NCBI GenBank assembly: GCA_964432595.1
Contig: CAYSOF010000020.1
Location: 65,521-129,520 of the forward strand
Source: DASYLJ01 sp964432595
Lineage (GTDB): Bacteria; Desulfobacterota; Binatia; DP-6
Direction of reading: 5' to 3'
Length of the DNA: 64,000 nucleotides
Position 1 is the stretch's first letter. Each line of letters opens with the position of its first letter. Positions 14,625 through 22,631 of the stretch are shown piece after piece. Below the pieces are notes generated by a model. That model ran no database searches, had not been told where the DNA came from, and saw only the letters and a list, made by a program, of their open reading frames with translations. The position numbers were made by a program, and so were the translations under genes.

Positions 14625-17516
14625 ATGGCTCACGACGGGTCTCACCACGGCGCGGGGACCCTCTTCGGTCCCTATCGGCTCGACGGCAGCGGGAAGCTCT
14701 GGAAGGGGAGCCAGCCCGTCGCGATCCAGCCGCGCCCGCTCGCCGTCCTGGCGTACCTCGCCGCGCGGCCCGGCGTCGTCGTCGGCCGCGACGAGCTGAT
14801 CGCGACGCTGTGGGCGGACACGCACGTCACCCGGGCCGTCCTCAAGGTGGCGGTGCGCGCCGTCCGCGAGGCCATCGAGGACGACGCCGATGCGCCGCGG
14901 TACCTCGAGACGGTCGGCCGCGAGGGCTATCGCTTCATCGGCACCGGCGACGCGCCGCGACCGGCAGCGCCGGATGGCGAGATGGTCGGACGTGCGGCCG
15001 ACCTGGCACGGCTCCACGTGGCGCTGGCGCGGGCGCACGGCGAGACGCGCGCGCTCGTGCTCGTCGGCGGGGAGGCCGGCGTCGGCAAGACGACGCTGAT
15101 CGATCGCTTCGTCGCCGCCCTGGAGCGCTCGAGCGACGTGCGCGTGGCGCGCGGCCAGTGCCTCGAGCAGTACGGCGAGGGCGAGCCGTACCTGCCCGTC
15201 CTGGAAGCGCTCGGCGTCCTGGCCCGCGACGACGCGGCGGGCACGATCCAGCCGGTGCTTGCGCCGCGCGCTCGCGGTCCCGGGGCGGTCGCCGCCGCCC
15301 CGGCGCGCATGCTGCGTGACATCGCGGAGGCGCTCGAGACCTACGCGCGCGACCGCACCGTCGTCCTCGTCCTCGAAGACCTGCAGTGGAGCGACCGCTC
15401 GAGCGTCGACCTGCTCGCCTACCTCGCGCGCCGTCGCCAGCCGGCGCGGCTGCTCGTGATCGGTACGCTGCGGCCCGACGACATGCGGGTGCACGATCAT
15501 CCGCTCCTCGCCGTGCAGGACGAGCTCCGCGCGAAGGGGCTCTGCGAGGAGATCGCGCTGCCGCTGCTGTCGCGCGACGAGGTCGCCGCGTACGTGGCGG
15601 CGCGGTTCGACGGTGCGCCGCCGGCAACGCTGCAGCGGCTGGCGGCGCGCGTGCACGAGCGAACCGAAGGCAACGGCCTCTTCATGGTGAACGTGCTGAA
15701 CGACCTGGTCGCGGCCGACGTGATCGCGCGGCGCGACGGCCGCTGGCACGTCGAGGGATCGGTCGACACCGCGGCCGACCGCATCCCGGCCGGGCTGCAG
15801 GAGATGCTCGGACGTCGGGTGCGCGAGCTCGCCGCGTCCGACCGGCGCATGCTCGAAGCCGCGAGCGTCGCCGGCGACGAGTTCGCGGTGGCCGCGGTGG
15901 CCGCGGCCCTGCAGTCCGACGACGCGCCCGTCGAGGATGCGTGCGAGCAGCTCGCGTCGCAGGGACTGCTGCTGGTGGATGCCGGCGTCGCGGAATGGCC
16001 CGACGGGACGATCTCGGGGCGCTACCGGTTCCGCCACGCGCTGTACCGCCGCGCGCTCTACGAGGGCATGGCGGAGGCCCGTCGCGCGCGGATGCATCGC
16101 GCGGTCGGACGACGTATCGAGGCGGGCTTCGGCACGCGAGCGGCCGAGCACGCCGCCGAGCTGGCGATGCACTTCACGCGGGGCCGTGCACACCTCCGAG
16201 CGCTGCAGTTCCACGAGCTCGCGGCGGTGGCGGCGCTCGACCGGCATGCCGCGCACGAGGCGACCGCGCACTGGACGGCGGCGCTCGATGCGCTGGCGCA
16301 TCTCCGCGATCGACCGGGCCACCTGCGGAGGGAACTCGGCCTCGTCGTCGCGCGCGCCACGCTCCTCATGGCGACGGAAGGCTACGCCGCGCCGGCCACG
16401 GAGCAGGCGTTCGCGCGCGCTCGTGCGCTCTGCGAGCGGCTGCGCGCGGCGCCGGCGCTCCATCCCGTCCTGCGCGGGCTGGTGTCGTTCCACCAGGTGC
16501 GGGCCGAGCTCGCGGAGGCGCGCGCGCTCGCCGAGCAGCTGCTGCGACATGCCGCCGAACGGCCCGACGACCAGGCGCTGCACGTCCAGGCGCACTACGG
16601 GGCCGGCACCACGCTGTTCCATCAGGGCGAGCTCGGTTCCGCGCGCGAGCATCTCGAGACCGCGCTGCGCACGTATGCGCCCGCGATGCACCGCCATCAC
16701 ATCGTCGTGTACGGCGGTTACGATCCCGGCGTCGCGTGCTCGCTGTGGCTCGCGTGGACGCTCGCGCTGGAGGGACGTCTCGACGAGGCGGCCGTGCTGG
16801 CGCGCGACGGCCTGGCGCTCGCGCGGCGGCACGGCGACGCGTTCTCGCTCGCCTGGGCGCATCAGGCGGTGGGCGTTTCGCATCAGCTGCTCGGCGACTG
16901 GACGGCGTCGGCCGCGACGTCGGCGGAGGCGGCGCGACTCGCCGACGAGCACGGCTTTCCACACGTGCTCGGCATGGCGACGGTGAATCTCGGGTGGGCG
17001 CGGCTGATGCAGGGCGACGTCGCCGGCGGCATCGCGACGCTGCGTGAGGGCGTCGCGATCGTCGATCGCACCGGCGCGGCGCTGGTGCGGCCATCCTATC
17101 TCGGCATGCTGGCGGGTGCGTCGCTCGTCGAAGGCGATCGCGTGGCGTGTCTCGCGCGCTTCGACGAAGGCCTGTGCGAGATCGTGCGCACCGGCGAGCG
17201 CATCTTCGAGGCGTGGCTGCTGATCGAGAAGGGCAAGCTGCTGGCCGCGGGCGGCGCGCGCGGCAAGACGTCGCGCGCGACGTCGGCGGAGGCCGACGCG
17301 TGCTTGCGCCGGGCGCTCGAGATCGCGCGCGGCCAGGGCGCCCGGCTGATCGAGCTGCGCGCCGCCGTGGCGGTCGCGCGTCTGTGGCACGCGCAGGGGC
17401 GGACCGACGAGGCGCGCGTCGAGCTGTCGCGGGCGCACGCGTGGTTCGCAGCGCATCCGTCGACGTCGCCGGAGATCGTCGCCGCGGGCGAGGCCCTCCG
17501 CAAATTGGACGCGTGA
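14625..17516 (+). CDS. winged-helix / AAA ATPase / TPR signal-transduction regulator
   Basis: The protein has 963 residues. Residues of about 12-108 form an OmpR/CadC-type winged helix (GRDELIATLWADTHVTRAVL, then the ETVGREGYRFIG wing). An ATPase domain follows with Walker A GGEAGVGKTT (148-157) and a Walker B ending at E251-D252 (LVLEDLQWSD). The C-terminal half is helical with tetratricopeptide-type repeats (for example AHYGAGTTLFHQGELGSAREHLE). This is the layout of large STAND-type transcription regulators related to AfsR/MalT or to cyclase-linked ATPases. I chose the ATG at 14625 because the winged helix begins just after it; the frame is open much further upstream but overlaps the cyclase gene on the same strand. 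It may sense or act with the cyclase just upstream; the ligand is unknown. Confidence 0.85.
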   Translation: MAHDGSHHGAGTLFGPYRLDGSGKLWKGSQPVAIQPRPLAVLAYLAARPGVVVGRDELIATLWADTHVTRAVLKVAVRAVREAIEDDADAPRYLETVGREGYRFIGTGDAPRPAAPDGEMVGRAADLARLHVALARAHGETRALVLVGGEAGVGKTTLIDRFVAALERSSDVRVARGQCLEQYGEGEPYLPVLEALGVLARDDAAGTIQPVLAPRARGPGAVAAAPARMLRDIAEALETYARDRTVVLVLEDLQWSDRSSVDLLAYLARRRQPARLLVIGTLRPDDMRVHDHPLLAVQDELRAKGLCEEIALPLLSRDEVAAYVAARFDGAPPATLQRLAARVHERTEGNGLFMVNVLNDLVAADVIARRDGRWHVEGSVDTAADRIPAGLQEMLGRRVRELAASDRRMLEAASVAGDEFAVAAVAAALQSDDAPVEDACEQLASQGLLLVDAGVAEWPDGTISGRYRFRHALYRRALYEGMAEARRARMHRAVGRRIEAGFGTRAAEHAAELAMHFTRGRAHLRALQFHELAAVAALDRHAAHEATAHWTAALDALAHLRDRPGHLRRELGLVVARATLLMATEGYAAPATEQAFARARALCERLRAAPALHPVLRGLVSFHQVRAELAEARALAEQLLRHAAERPDDQALHVQAHYGAGTTLFHQGELGSAREHLETALRTYAPAMHRHHIVVYGGYDPGVACSLWLAWTLALEGRLDEAAVLARDGLALARRHGDAFSLAWAHQAVGVSHQLLGDWTASAATSAEAARLADEHGFPHVLGMATVNLGWARLMQGDVAGGIATLREGVAIVDRTGAALVRPSYLGMLAGASLVEGDRVACLARFDEGLCEIVRTGERIFEAWLLIEKGKLLAAGGARGKTSRATSAEADACLRRALEIARGQGARLIELRAAVAVARLWHAQGRTDEARVELSRAHAWFAAHPSTSPEIVAAGEALRKLDA

Positions 17517-17569
17517 TCTTGTCGTGCGCCCGGCGGTGACGTAGGCGGATGCCGAGGGAGGAGAACCCG

Positions 17570-18034
17570 ATGTCGACCGTGAAGCCGATTCCGAGCGACT
17601 ATCCGCGCGTGACGCCGTACCTCGCGGTCGATGGCGCCGACGCCGCGATCCGCTTCTACACGACCGTCTTCGACGCCAAGGAGCGCATGCGCATTCCCGC
17701 CCCGGAAGGTCGCATCGGGCACGCGGAGCTGCAGCTCGGCGACTCGGTGATCATGCTCTCCGACGAGTACCCCGACATGGGCGTGCGCGGGCCGAAGTCG
17801 CTCGGCGGCTCGCCGGTGACGATCAGCGTCTACGTGCAGGACGTCGACCAGACCTTCGATCGCGCGATCAAGGCCGGCGCGACGTCGGTCCGCCCGGTTG
17901 CGGATCAGTTCTACGGGGACCGCAGCGGGCAGTTCGACGACCCGTTCGGTCACCGCTGGAACGTCGCCACGCACGTCGAGGACGTGTCGCCCGACGAGAT
18001 GGCGCGGCGCGCGGCGAAGATGATGGGCGGCTGA
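17570..18034 (+). CDS. VOC superfamily protein, PhnB/glyoxalase-like
   Basis: This 154-residue protein has two beta-alpha-beta-beta-beta modules of the vicinal oxygen chelate fold. Module one has PYLAVDGADAAIRFYTTVF and GHAELQLGDSVIMLSDE; module two has VSVYVQDVDQTFDRAI-like sequence and ends in DDPFGHRWNVATH. The DPFGHRW segment is typical of PhnB-like members. Candidate metal ligands are the His in GHAEL and the His or Glu near the C-terminus, but the enzyme activity is not defined. I chose the ATG at 17570 because an AGGGAGGAG ribosome binding site lies 6-7 bases upstream; an in-frame ATG 21 bases earlier would place that site inside the coding region. Confidence 0.85.
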   Translation: MSTVKPIPSDYPRVTPYLAVDGADAAIRFYTTVFDAKERMRIPAPEGRIGHAELQLGDSVIMLSDEYPDMGVRGPKSLGGSPVTISVYVQDVDQTFDRAIKAGATSVRPVADQFYGDRSGQFDDPFGHRWNVATHVEDVSPDEMARRAAKMMGG

Positions 18035-18042
18035 CCGCCCGC

Positions 18043-18489
18043 GTGCTGCTGCCGCCGTCGACCAACGCGAGCTACGCGGGTGCGCCCTGGGCGGCGCATC
18101 TGCTCGCCGTGCTGGGCGTGCTGACCGTCGTGCCCGGGCTGATCCACGAGTTCCTGCCCGACGGCGGTGCGGGCACGATCGCCGGCATGGACCTCGGTGT
18201 CTGCGGCGACACGGTCGCGGCGCTGTTCGCCTGGGCGGGGGCGACGCAGATCGTGTTCGGCGTGGTCATGCTCGCCGTCGCGCTCCGGTTCCGCACGTTC
18301 GTGCCGGTGGTGTTCGTGCTCGTCCTCATCGAGCGCTCGCTCCACGCGCTCAACGCCTGGGTGCTGAAGCCGGGCTCGGGGCACCACCCGCCGGAGCACT
18401 ACGCCGTGCTCGTCGTGCTGCCGCTCCTCCTGGTGGGCCTCGTCGCCGCCTCGCGAAGTACCTTGACGGCACGCGCCGACGGACGGTAG
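18043..18489 (+). CDS. small integral membrane protein
   Basis: The protein has 148 residues and about four membrane helices: AAHLLAVLGVLTVVPGLIH, then VAALFAWAGATQIVFGVVML, TFVPVVFVLVLIERSLHAL, and YAVLVVLPLLLVGLVAAS. It starts with GTG 8 bases after the stop of the VOC gene, so it is probably in the same transcript. I do not recognise the family. The conserved-looking polar residues inside helices (His in VVPGLIHEF, Glu-Arg in LIERSLHALN) could be functional. DoxX-like or similar small membrane families are possible alternatives. Confidence 0.65.
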   Translation: MLLPPSTNASYAGAPWAAHLLAVLGVLTVVPGLIHEFLPDGGAGTIAGMDLGVCGDTVAALFAWAGATQIVFGVVMLAVALRFRTFVPVVFVLVLIERSLHALNAWVLKPGSGHHPPEHYAVLVVLPLLLVGLVAASRSTLTARADGR

Positions 18490-18491
18490 CC
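18463..18491 (+). promoter_or_regulatory. putative promoter, TTGAC-N18-GTAGCC
   Basis: TTGAC at 18463-18467, an 18-base spacer and GTAGCC at 18486-18491 lie just before the first Cys-rich paralogue. The same two boxes at the same spacing precede the second paralogue (20030-20058). The site overlaps the 3' end of the membrane protein gene. Confidence 0.4.
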
Positions 18492-18513
18492 CTCCGGTGA
18501 GGGGGGCTTCGCC

Positions 18514-19569
18514 ATGTTCGGATCGACGTTCGTCGCAGTGTGCCTTGCGCTCGCGATCGCGACATCGGCGCTCGGTGCCGACACGGGCATCGCCGGCCAG
18601 AAGCTCGTGCTGAAGGTGCGCGGGACGAAGCAGAAGCTGGTCTTTGCCTCGAAGGACCCGTCGGCGCCGTTTCCCCCGATCGGCTCGGCCGACGATCCCT
18701 CGGCCGCCGGCGTGACCATCGACGTCATCACGCCGGGCGCCACCGGCGCGCTTCCCGTTCCCGCCGGCGTCGGCAATCCCGGCTGGGTGGTCAAGGATGC
18801 GACGGTCGACAGCTACACGTACCGGAACGGCTCGTCCGTTCGCAGTCTCGGGCTCCGTCAGGGCCGCACGTTGAAGCTGACCGCGCGCAGCGTGCCGATC
18901 CCGATGACCGCGCCGCTCGGCAGCGTCGGCATCCGGCTCACGATGGGCGGCACGCGGATCTGCGCGCTCTTCGACGGTGCCAGCGTCGTGGCGGACGCTG
19001 CCGGCTCGTTCACGGCGCGCGCATCGTCGGCACCGGCCGACTGCTCGAACACCACCCTCGGTCATCCGGCGGTGTGCGGCGACGGCGTCATCGAGGAGAA
19101 CGAGGAGTGCGAGGCGACGAGCGACGCCGCGTGCCCCGGCCAGTGCGCGGCCGACTGCACGTGTCCGCCGGTCTGCGGTGACGGTCAGCGCGATCCGGAC
19201 GAGGAATGCGACGGCACGGACTTTCCACCGTTCGGTTCGGGGGCGCCGGCGGCGTGCGCCAACCTGGGCGACGCGGTGCCGGCATGCCAGTCCGACTGCA
19301 CGTGCTGCGCGACGCTGCTCTGTCGCGCGGGCACGTTCCAGGCGGAGTGCTGTCCGGGGTTGGGATGTCCGCTGCCGCTCGGACCGAACGACCGAAAGTA
19401 CTGCCGCCCGTCGTGTCAGACGGCGGACGACTGCGGCGGCGGACAGGTGTGCTTCCAGGGCTTCTGCGCCACACCGTACTGCACGGACCACGCGCAGTGC
19501 GACGGCGGCTTCTGCAGCGAAGGGTTCTGCTGTTACGCCTATCCGGGAGGGTTCTACTGCAACTACTGA
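18514..19569 (+). CDS. secreted Cys-rich protein, paralogue 1 of 3
   Basis: The protein has 351 residues with a signal peptide of about 21 residues (LALAIATSALGA). Residues 22 to about 170 form a beta-rich domain with a SKDPSAPFPPIGSADDPS stretch and an ending like LTMGGTRICALF; it is shared with the proteins at 7306, 20080 and 21239. The C-terminal half is rich in cysteine, starting with CGDGVIEENEECE and CGDGQRDPDEECDG. These resemble the DUF4215-type Myxococcus Cys-rich repeats ('CGDGxxxxGEECD'), which usually occur in extracellular proteins. The last 90 residues have paired cysteines (CCPGLGCP, GFCCYAYPGG). It is probably a disulfide-rich surface or released protein of unknown role. Confidence 0.8.
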   Translation: MFGSTFVAVCLALAIATSALGADTGIAGQKLVLKVRGTKQKLVFASKDPSAPFPPIGSADDPSAAGVTIDVITPGATGALPVPAGVGNPGWVVKDATVDSYTYRNGSSVRSLGLRQGRTLKLTARSVPIPMTAPLGSVGIRLTMGGTRICALFDGASVVADAAGSFTARASSAPADCSNTTLGHPAVCGDGVIEENEECEATSDAACPGQCAADCTCPPVCGDGQRDPDEECDGTDFPPFGSGAPAACANLGDAVPACQSDCTCCATLLCRAGTFQAECCPGLGCPLPLGPNDRKYCRPSCQTADDCGGGQVCFQGFCATPYCTDHAQCDGGFCSEGFCCYAYPGGFYCNY

Positions 19570-19964
19570 CCTGCCGTCCGTAGATCGCCGACGAGCCGCG
19601 CGTACTCCTGCGCGCGCGGCTCGGTCAGCCGGATGACGAACGACGGGTGCGCCGTGATCAGCAGCGACGCGCCCGCGCGCCACGGCCGCAGCGTGCCGCG
19701 ATCGCGCTCGACGCGCGCCGATGGACCGGCGATCGCACGCGCCGCCGTCGCGCCGAGGCAGACGAGCACGCGCGGGCGCAGGATCATCAGCTCGGCGTCG
19801 AGCCACGGACGGCACGCCGCAACGTCGCGCGCGCCCGGCGTCTGGTGGATGCGCCGCGTGCCGCGCGGCTGGCACTTGAAGTGCTTCACGACGTTCGTCA
19901 CCCAGTAGCGTTCGCGCGCGATGCCGGCGTCGGCGAGCGCGCGGTCGAGCAGGCGGCCGATCCA
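19563..19964 (-). pseudogene. udgX: truncated UdgX-type uracil-DNA glycosylase
   Basis: The frame from GRLLDRALADAGIARERYW through to the stop reads as the C-terminal two thirds of a family 4-like uracil-DNA glycosylase. The RRIH tetrad (in RGTRRIHQTPGARD) is the UdgX signature; its His forms a covalent link with DNA after uracil removal. The HPSFVIRL segment is also present. Homology stops abruptly near 19958: the N-terminal part with the GEQPGxxED water-activating motif, and any cysteines it would add to the iron-sulfur cluster, is absent, and no start codon with a ribosome site lies upstream. Its stop overlaps the stop of the Cys-rich paralogue on the other strand. It probably lost its 5' end when the neighbouring paralogue was inserted or duplicated. 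Confidence 0.8.
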
Positions 19965-20029
19965 TGACGCTTTCCGTCGACTATCGGGACCGACGCGTCG
20001 CGCCAATACGATCTGTCCAAGGTTCCTCC

Positions 20030-20058
20030 TTGACCATCGTCGGATGTGGGCGGTAGCC
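20030..20058 (+). promoter_or_regulatory. putative promoter, TTGAC-N18-GTAGCC
   Basis: TTGAC (20030-20034), 18 bases, then GTAGCC (20053-20058), 22 bases before the start of paralogue 2. The boxes and spacing match those before paralogue 1, although the spacer sequences differ, which argues for conserved function. Confidence 0.42.
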
Positions 20059-20079
20059 ATCGCACCGAGGGGGGTCGCC

Positions 20080-21210
20080 ATGCGTGGACCGGGGTCGCTC
20101 GTCGTCCTGCTGCTATCCGCATTGCTCACGTCGTCCGCCGGCGCAGCGGACACGGGCATCACGGGGCAGAAGATCGTACTCAAGGTGAAGGGCACGACGC
20201 AGAAGCTCATCGTTGCGTCGAAGGACCCGTTCACGCCGTTTCCCCCGATCGGTTCGGCCGACGATCCGTCGGTCGGCGGTGCGACGATCGAGCTCATCAC
20301 GCCTGCGCAGGCCGGCTCGCTGAGCCTTCCCGGCGGCACGGGCACGCCCGGCTGGAAGGCCAAGGACGGAGCGGTCGACAGCTACACGTTCAAGAACGGG
20401 AGCGTGCGGAGCCTGACGCTCAAGCAGGGCCGCACGCTCAAGATCACGGGCAAGAACGTGCCGATCGGGATGACGGCGCCCCTCGGCAGCGTCGGGGTGC
20501 GCCTCACCATGGGCGGCACGCGCACGTGTGCGCTGTTCGGCACCTCGTCGGTGGTCGTCGACGCGCCCGGCAACTTCACGGCGCGGGCGTCCGCTGCGCC
20601 GGCCGACTGCACGAACACCTCGCTCGGCGGCGCGGCGGTCTGTGGCGACGGCGAGGTCGAGGGCGCCGAGAGCTGCGAGGCGTCGAACGACGCGGCGTGT
20701 CCGGGACGCTGCAGCGACTGCACCTGCGACGTGTGCGGCAACGGCGTGATCGAGCCGACCGAGGCGTGCGAGCCGTCGGACGAGTCGGCGTGTCCGGGAC
20801 ACTGCGCCGACTGCGCGTGCGAGCCCTATTGCGGCAACGACACGATCGACCCGGGTGAGGTCTGCGACGGGACGGCCTTCGACGACGACAACTTCGCGTG
20901 TACGTCGGTGTTCGGACCGGCCTGCATGGCGGACTGCAGCTCGTGCTGCTCGATCGCGTATTGCGAGAGCAACGAGTGTTGCCCCGGCTACATCTGTGCG
21001 CCTCGGATCGGGCCGGGCGTCCACCAGTGCCGGAAACCGTGCTCGATGTCGGACGGCGCCACGGGTAACCCGGCATGCGATCCGGGCCAGGTCTGCATGG
21101 GCAACGTGTGTCTGACGCCGTACTGCACGTCCGATGCGCAGTGTTCACCCGCGCAGTGCCTGGGCGGGGTCTGCTGCATGATTCTCGGCGGCCAGTTCAT
21201 CTGCCAGTGA
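20080..21210 (+). CDS. secreted Cys-rich protein, paralogue 2 of 3
   Basis: The protein has 376 residues with a signal peptide (LVVLLLSALLTSSAGA). Its N-terminal domain is close to that of paralogue 1, sharing the ADTGI(A/T)GQK start, PFPPIGSADDPS and LTMGGTRTCALF. The Cys-rich part has three DUF4215-like units: CGDGEVEGAESCE, CGNGVIEPTEACE and CGNDTIDPGEVCD, one more than paralogue 1. The tail keeps the CCPGYICAP and DPGQVC segments. I chose the ATG at 20080 because a signal peptide begins there; the frame is open upstream through the UdgX remnant but that part has no signal sequence. Paralogue 3 follows after 28 bases and is probably co-transcribed. Confidence 0.8.
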   Translation: MRGPGSLVVLLLSALLTSSAGAADTGITGQKIVLKVKGTTQKLIVASKDPFTPFPPIGSADDPSVGGATIELITPAQAGSLSLPGGTGTPGWKAKDGAVDSYTFKNGSVRSLTLKQGRTLKITGKNVPIGMTAPLGSVGVRLTMGGTRTCALFGTSSVVVDAPGNFTARASAAPADCTNTSLGGAAVCGDGEVEGAESCEASNDAACPGRCSDCTCDVCGNGVIEPTEACEPSDESACPGHCADCACEPYCGNDTIDPGEVCDGTAFDDDNFACTSVFGPACMADCSSCCSIAYCESNECCPGYICAPRIGPGVHQCRKPCSMSDGATGNPACDPGQVCMGNVCLTPYCTSDAQCSPAQCLGGVCCMILGGQFICQ

Positions 21211-21238
21211 GCCGACCGGCCGGACGGGGGGAACCGCG

Positions 21239-22315
21239 ATGCGTCCAATCCACGTGTTCGTCGCCTCCATCGCGCTGATCGCCTTCGTCCCGGCGCACGC
21301 CGCCGACACCGGCATCGAGGGCACGAAGCTCCAGCTCAAGTCGCGCGGGGCGACGCAGAAGCTCGTCTTCGTGTCGAAGGATACGTCCACGCCGTTTCCG
21401 CCCATCGGCTCGGCGGACGACCCGTCGGCGGGTGGTCTCATGATCGAGCTGATCACGCAGGTCGCGAACGGCGCCATGAGCGCTCCCGAAGGCGTGGGCA
21501 ATCCGGGATGGAAGGTCCAGGACGGCTCGGTCGACGCGTACACGTACCGGAACGCGGCGGCGCCCGGCGCGCCGTCGCCCGTGCGCAGCCTCGTTCTGAA
21601 GCAGGGACGCGTGTTGAAGATCATCGCGCGCATCGTTCCGATCGAGATGACGGCGCCGCTCGGCCCCGTCGGCATCCGCATCACCATGGGGTCCACCCGG
21701 GCGTGCGCGCTCTTCGATGCGTCCACGATCGTCGCCGATGCGCCCGGGACGTTCAATGCACGGAACGCGACGGCGCGGCCGGTCGATTGCGCGACCGTGA
21801 CGCTCGGTGGTCCACCGAGCTGCGGCGACGGCGTGGTCTCGTCCGGCGAGCAATGCGAGCCTGCGAACGACGCGGCGTGCCCGGGGCAGTGCCTGCCCGA
21901 GTGCGAGTGCGCGGTCCCATGCGACGACGGAGAGCTCGACCCCGGCGAGGAATGCGACGGCGCGGCGTTCAGCGCGGCGGACGCATGTGTCGCCGAGCCG
22001 GGGTTCGCGTCGCCGCGCTGCACGGCCGAGTGCACGTGCTGCCAGACGTTGGTCTGCTCGGGCTCCGGGTTCGAATTGCCGTGCTGTCCCGGGCTCGCGT
22101 GCCCGCCGCGGCTCGGGCCGCACGACGTCGCCTTCTGCCGGCCGTCCTGCGACGGCAACGAGGACTGCGATCCCGGTCAGTTCTGCCTGGCGAGCTTTTG
22201 TCGGACGCCGACGTGCACGTCGGACGCAGAATGCCCCGATACGCTGTTCGGTCCGTCGACGTGTCTCGGGGTGTGCTGCGTCGAATGGACGTTCGGGCTG
22301 CTCTGCCAGAACTGA
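21239..22315 (+). CDS. secreted Cys-rich protein, paralogue 3 of 3
   Basis: The protein has 358 residues with a signal peptide (VFVASIALIAFVPAHA). The shared domain runs from ADTGIEGTKLQLK to about residue 180, with TPFPPIGSADDPS and ITMGSTRACALF. It carries a short Ala/Pro insertion (AAAPGAPSP) compared with the other two. Two DUF4215-like units follow (CGDGVVSSGEQCE, CDDGELDPGEECDG), then a tail with CCPGLACPPRLG and paired cysteines. A GGGGGGAA ribosome site lies just before the ATG. No separate TTGAC-type promoter was seen, which fits co-transcription with paralogue 2. Function is unknown. Confidence 0.8.
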   Translation: MRPIHVFVASIALIAFVPAHAADTGIEGTKLQLKSRGATQKLVFVSKDTSTPFPPIGSADDPSAGGLMIELITQVANGAMSAPEGVGNPGWKVQDGSVDAYTYRNAAAPGAPSPVRSLVLKQGRVLKIIARIVPIEMTAPLGPVGIRITMGSTRACALFDASTIVADAPGTFNARNATARPVDCATVTLGGPPSCGDGVVSSGEQCEPANDAACPGQCLPECECAVPCDDGELDPGEECDGAAFSAADACVAEPGFASPRCTAECTCCQTLVCSGSGFELPCCPGLACPPRLGPHDVAFCRPSCDGNEDCDPGQFCLASFCRTPTCTSDAECPDTLFGPSTCLGVCCVEWTFGLLCQN

Positions 22316-22333
22316 TCGACGAGCCGGTCGACG

Positions 22334-22552
22334 CTAGTACATCCGCTTGCGCTGCGGATCCTCGGGCTCGCCGGGTAGCGGCTTGCCCCACGGATCCGTA
22401 CGCGGGATGCGCAGCTTGTTCAGCGTGAGCTGGGTGTCGAGGTTCACCCACGGCTGGCCCAGCGCGCACGGCACCGGGATGCCGTTCTCCGGCTCGAGGT
22501 CGTACGCGGGGTACGCACCCTTCTGGTAGTCGAGGAGCATGCGCTTGGCCAC
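22334..22552 (-). CDS. small hypothetical protein
   Basis: This 72-residue reading frame has natural-looking composition, unlike the Arg/Pro-rich antisense shadows common in this genome: MLLDYQKGAYPAYDLEPENG, then NLDTQLTLNKLRIPRTDPWG. It starts with GTG at 22552; an AGGA motif lies about 10 bases upstream. An ATG four codons later is an alternative start. It ends 18 bases from the stop of paralogue 3, tail to tail, and is divergent from the flavin oxidoreductase gene. I recognise no family. Confidence 0.5.
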   Translation of the reverse strand: MAKRMLLDYQKGAYPAYDLEPENGIPVPCALGQPWVNLDTQLTLNKLRIPRTDPWGKPLPGEPEDPQRKRMY

Positions 22553-22631
22553 GACGGAGTCCTAGCCCGCGGGTCGGTCACCTGCAACCCGCGGCTTCCC
22601 CTGCGCCGCCGGGCCGGGCTAAGCAGGTTCG

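Noticed and set aside
19868..19883. TGGCAC on the plus strand within the UdgX remnant
   Set aside because: The sequence after the 5-base gap is GTGC, not TTGC, and the site is inside former coding sequence.
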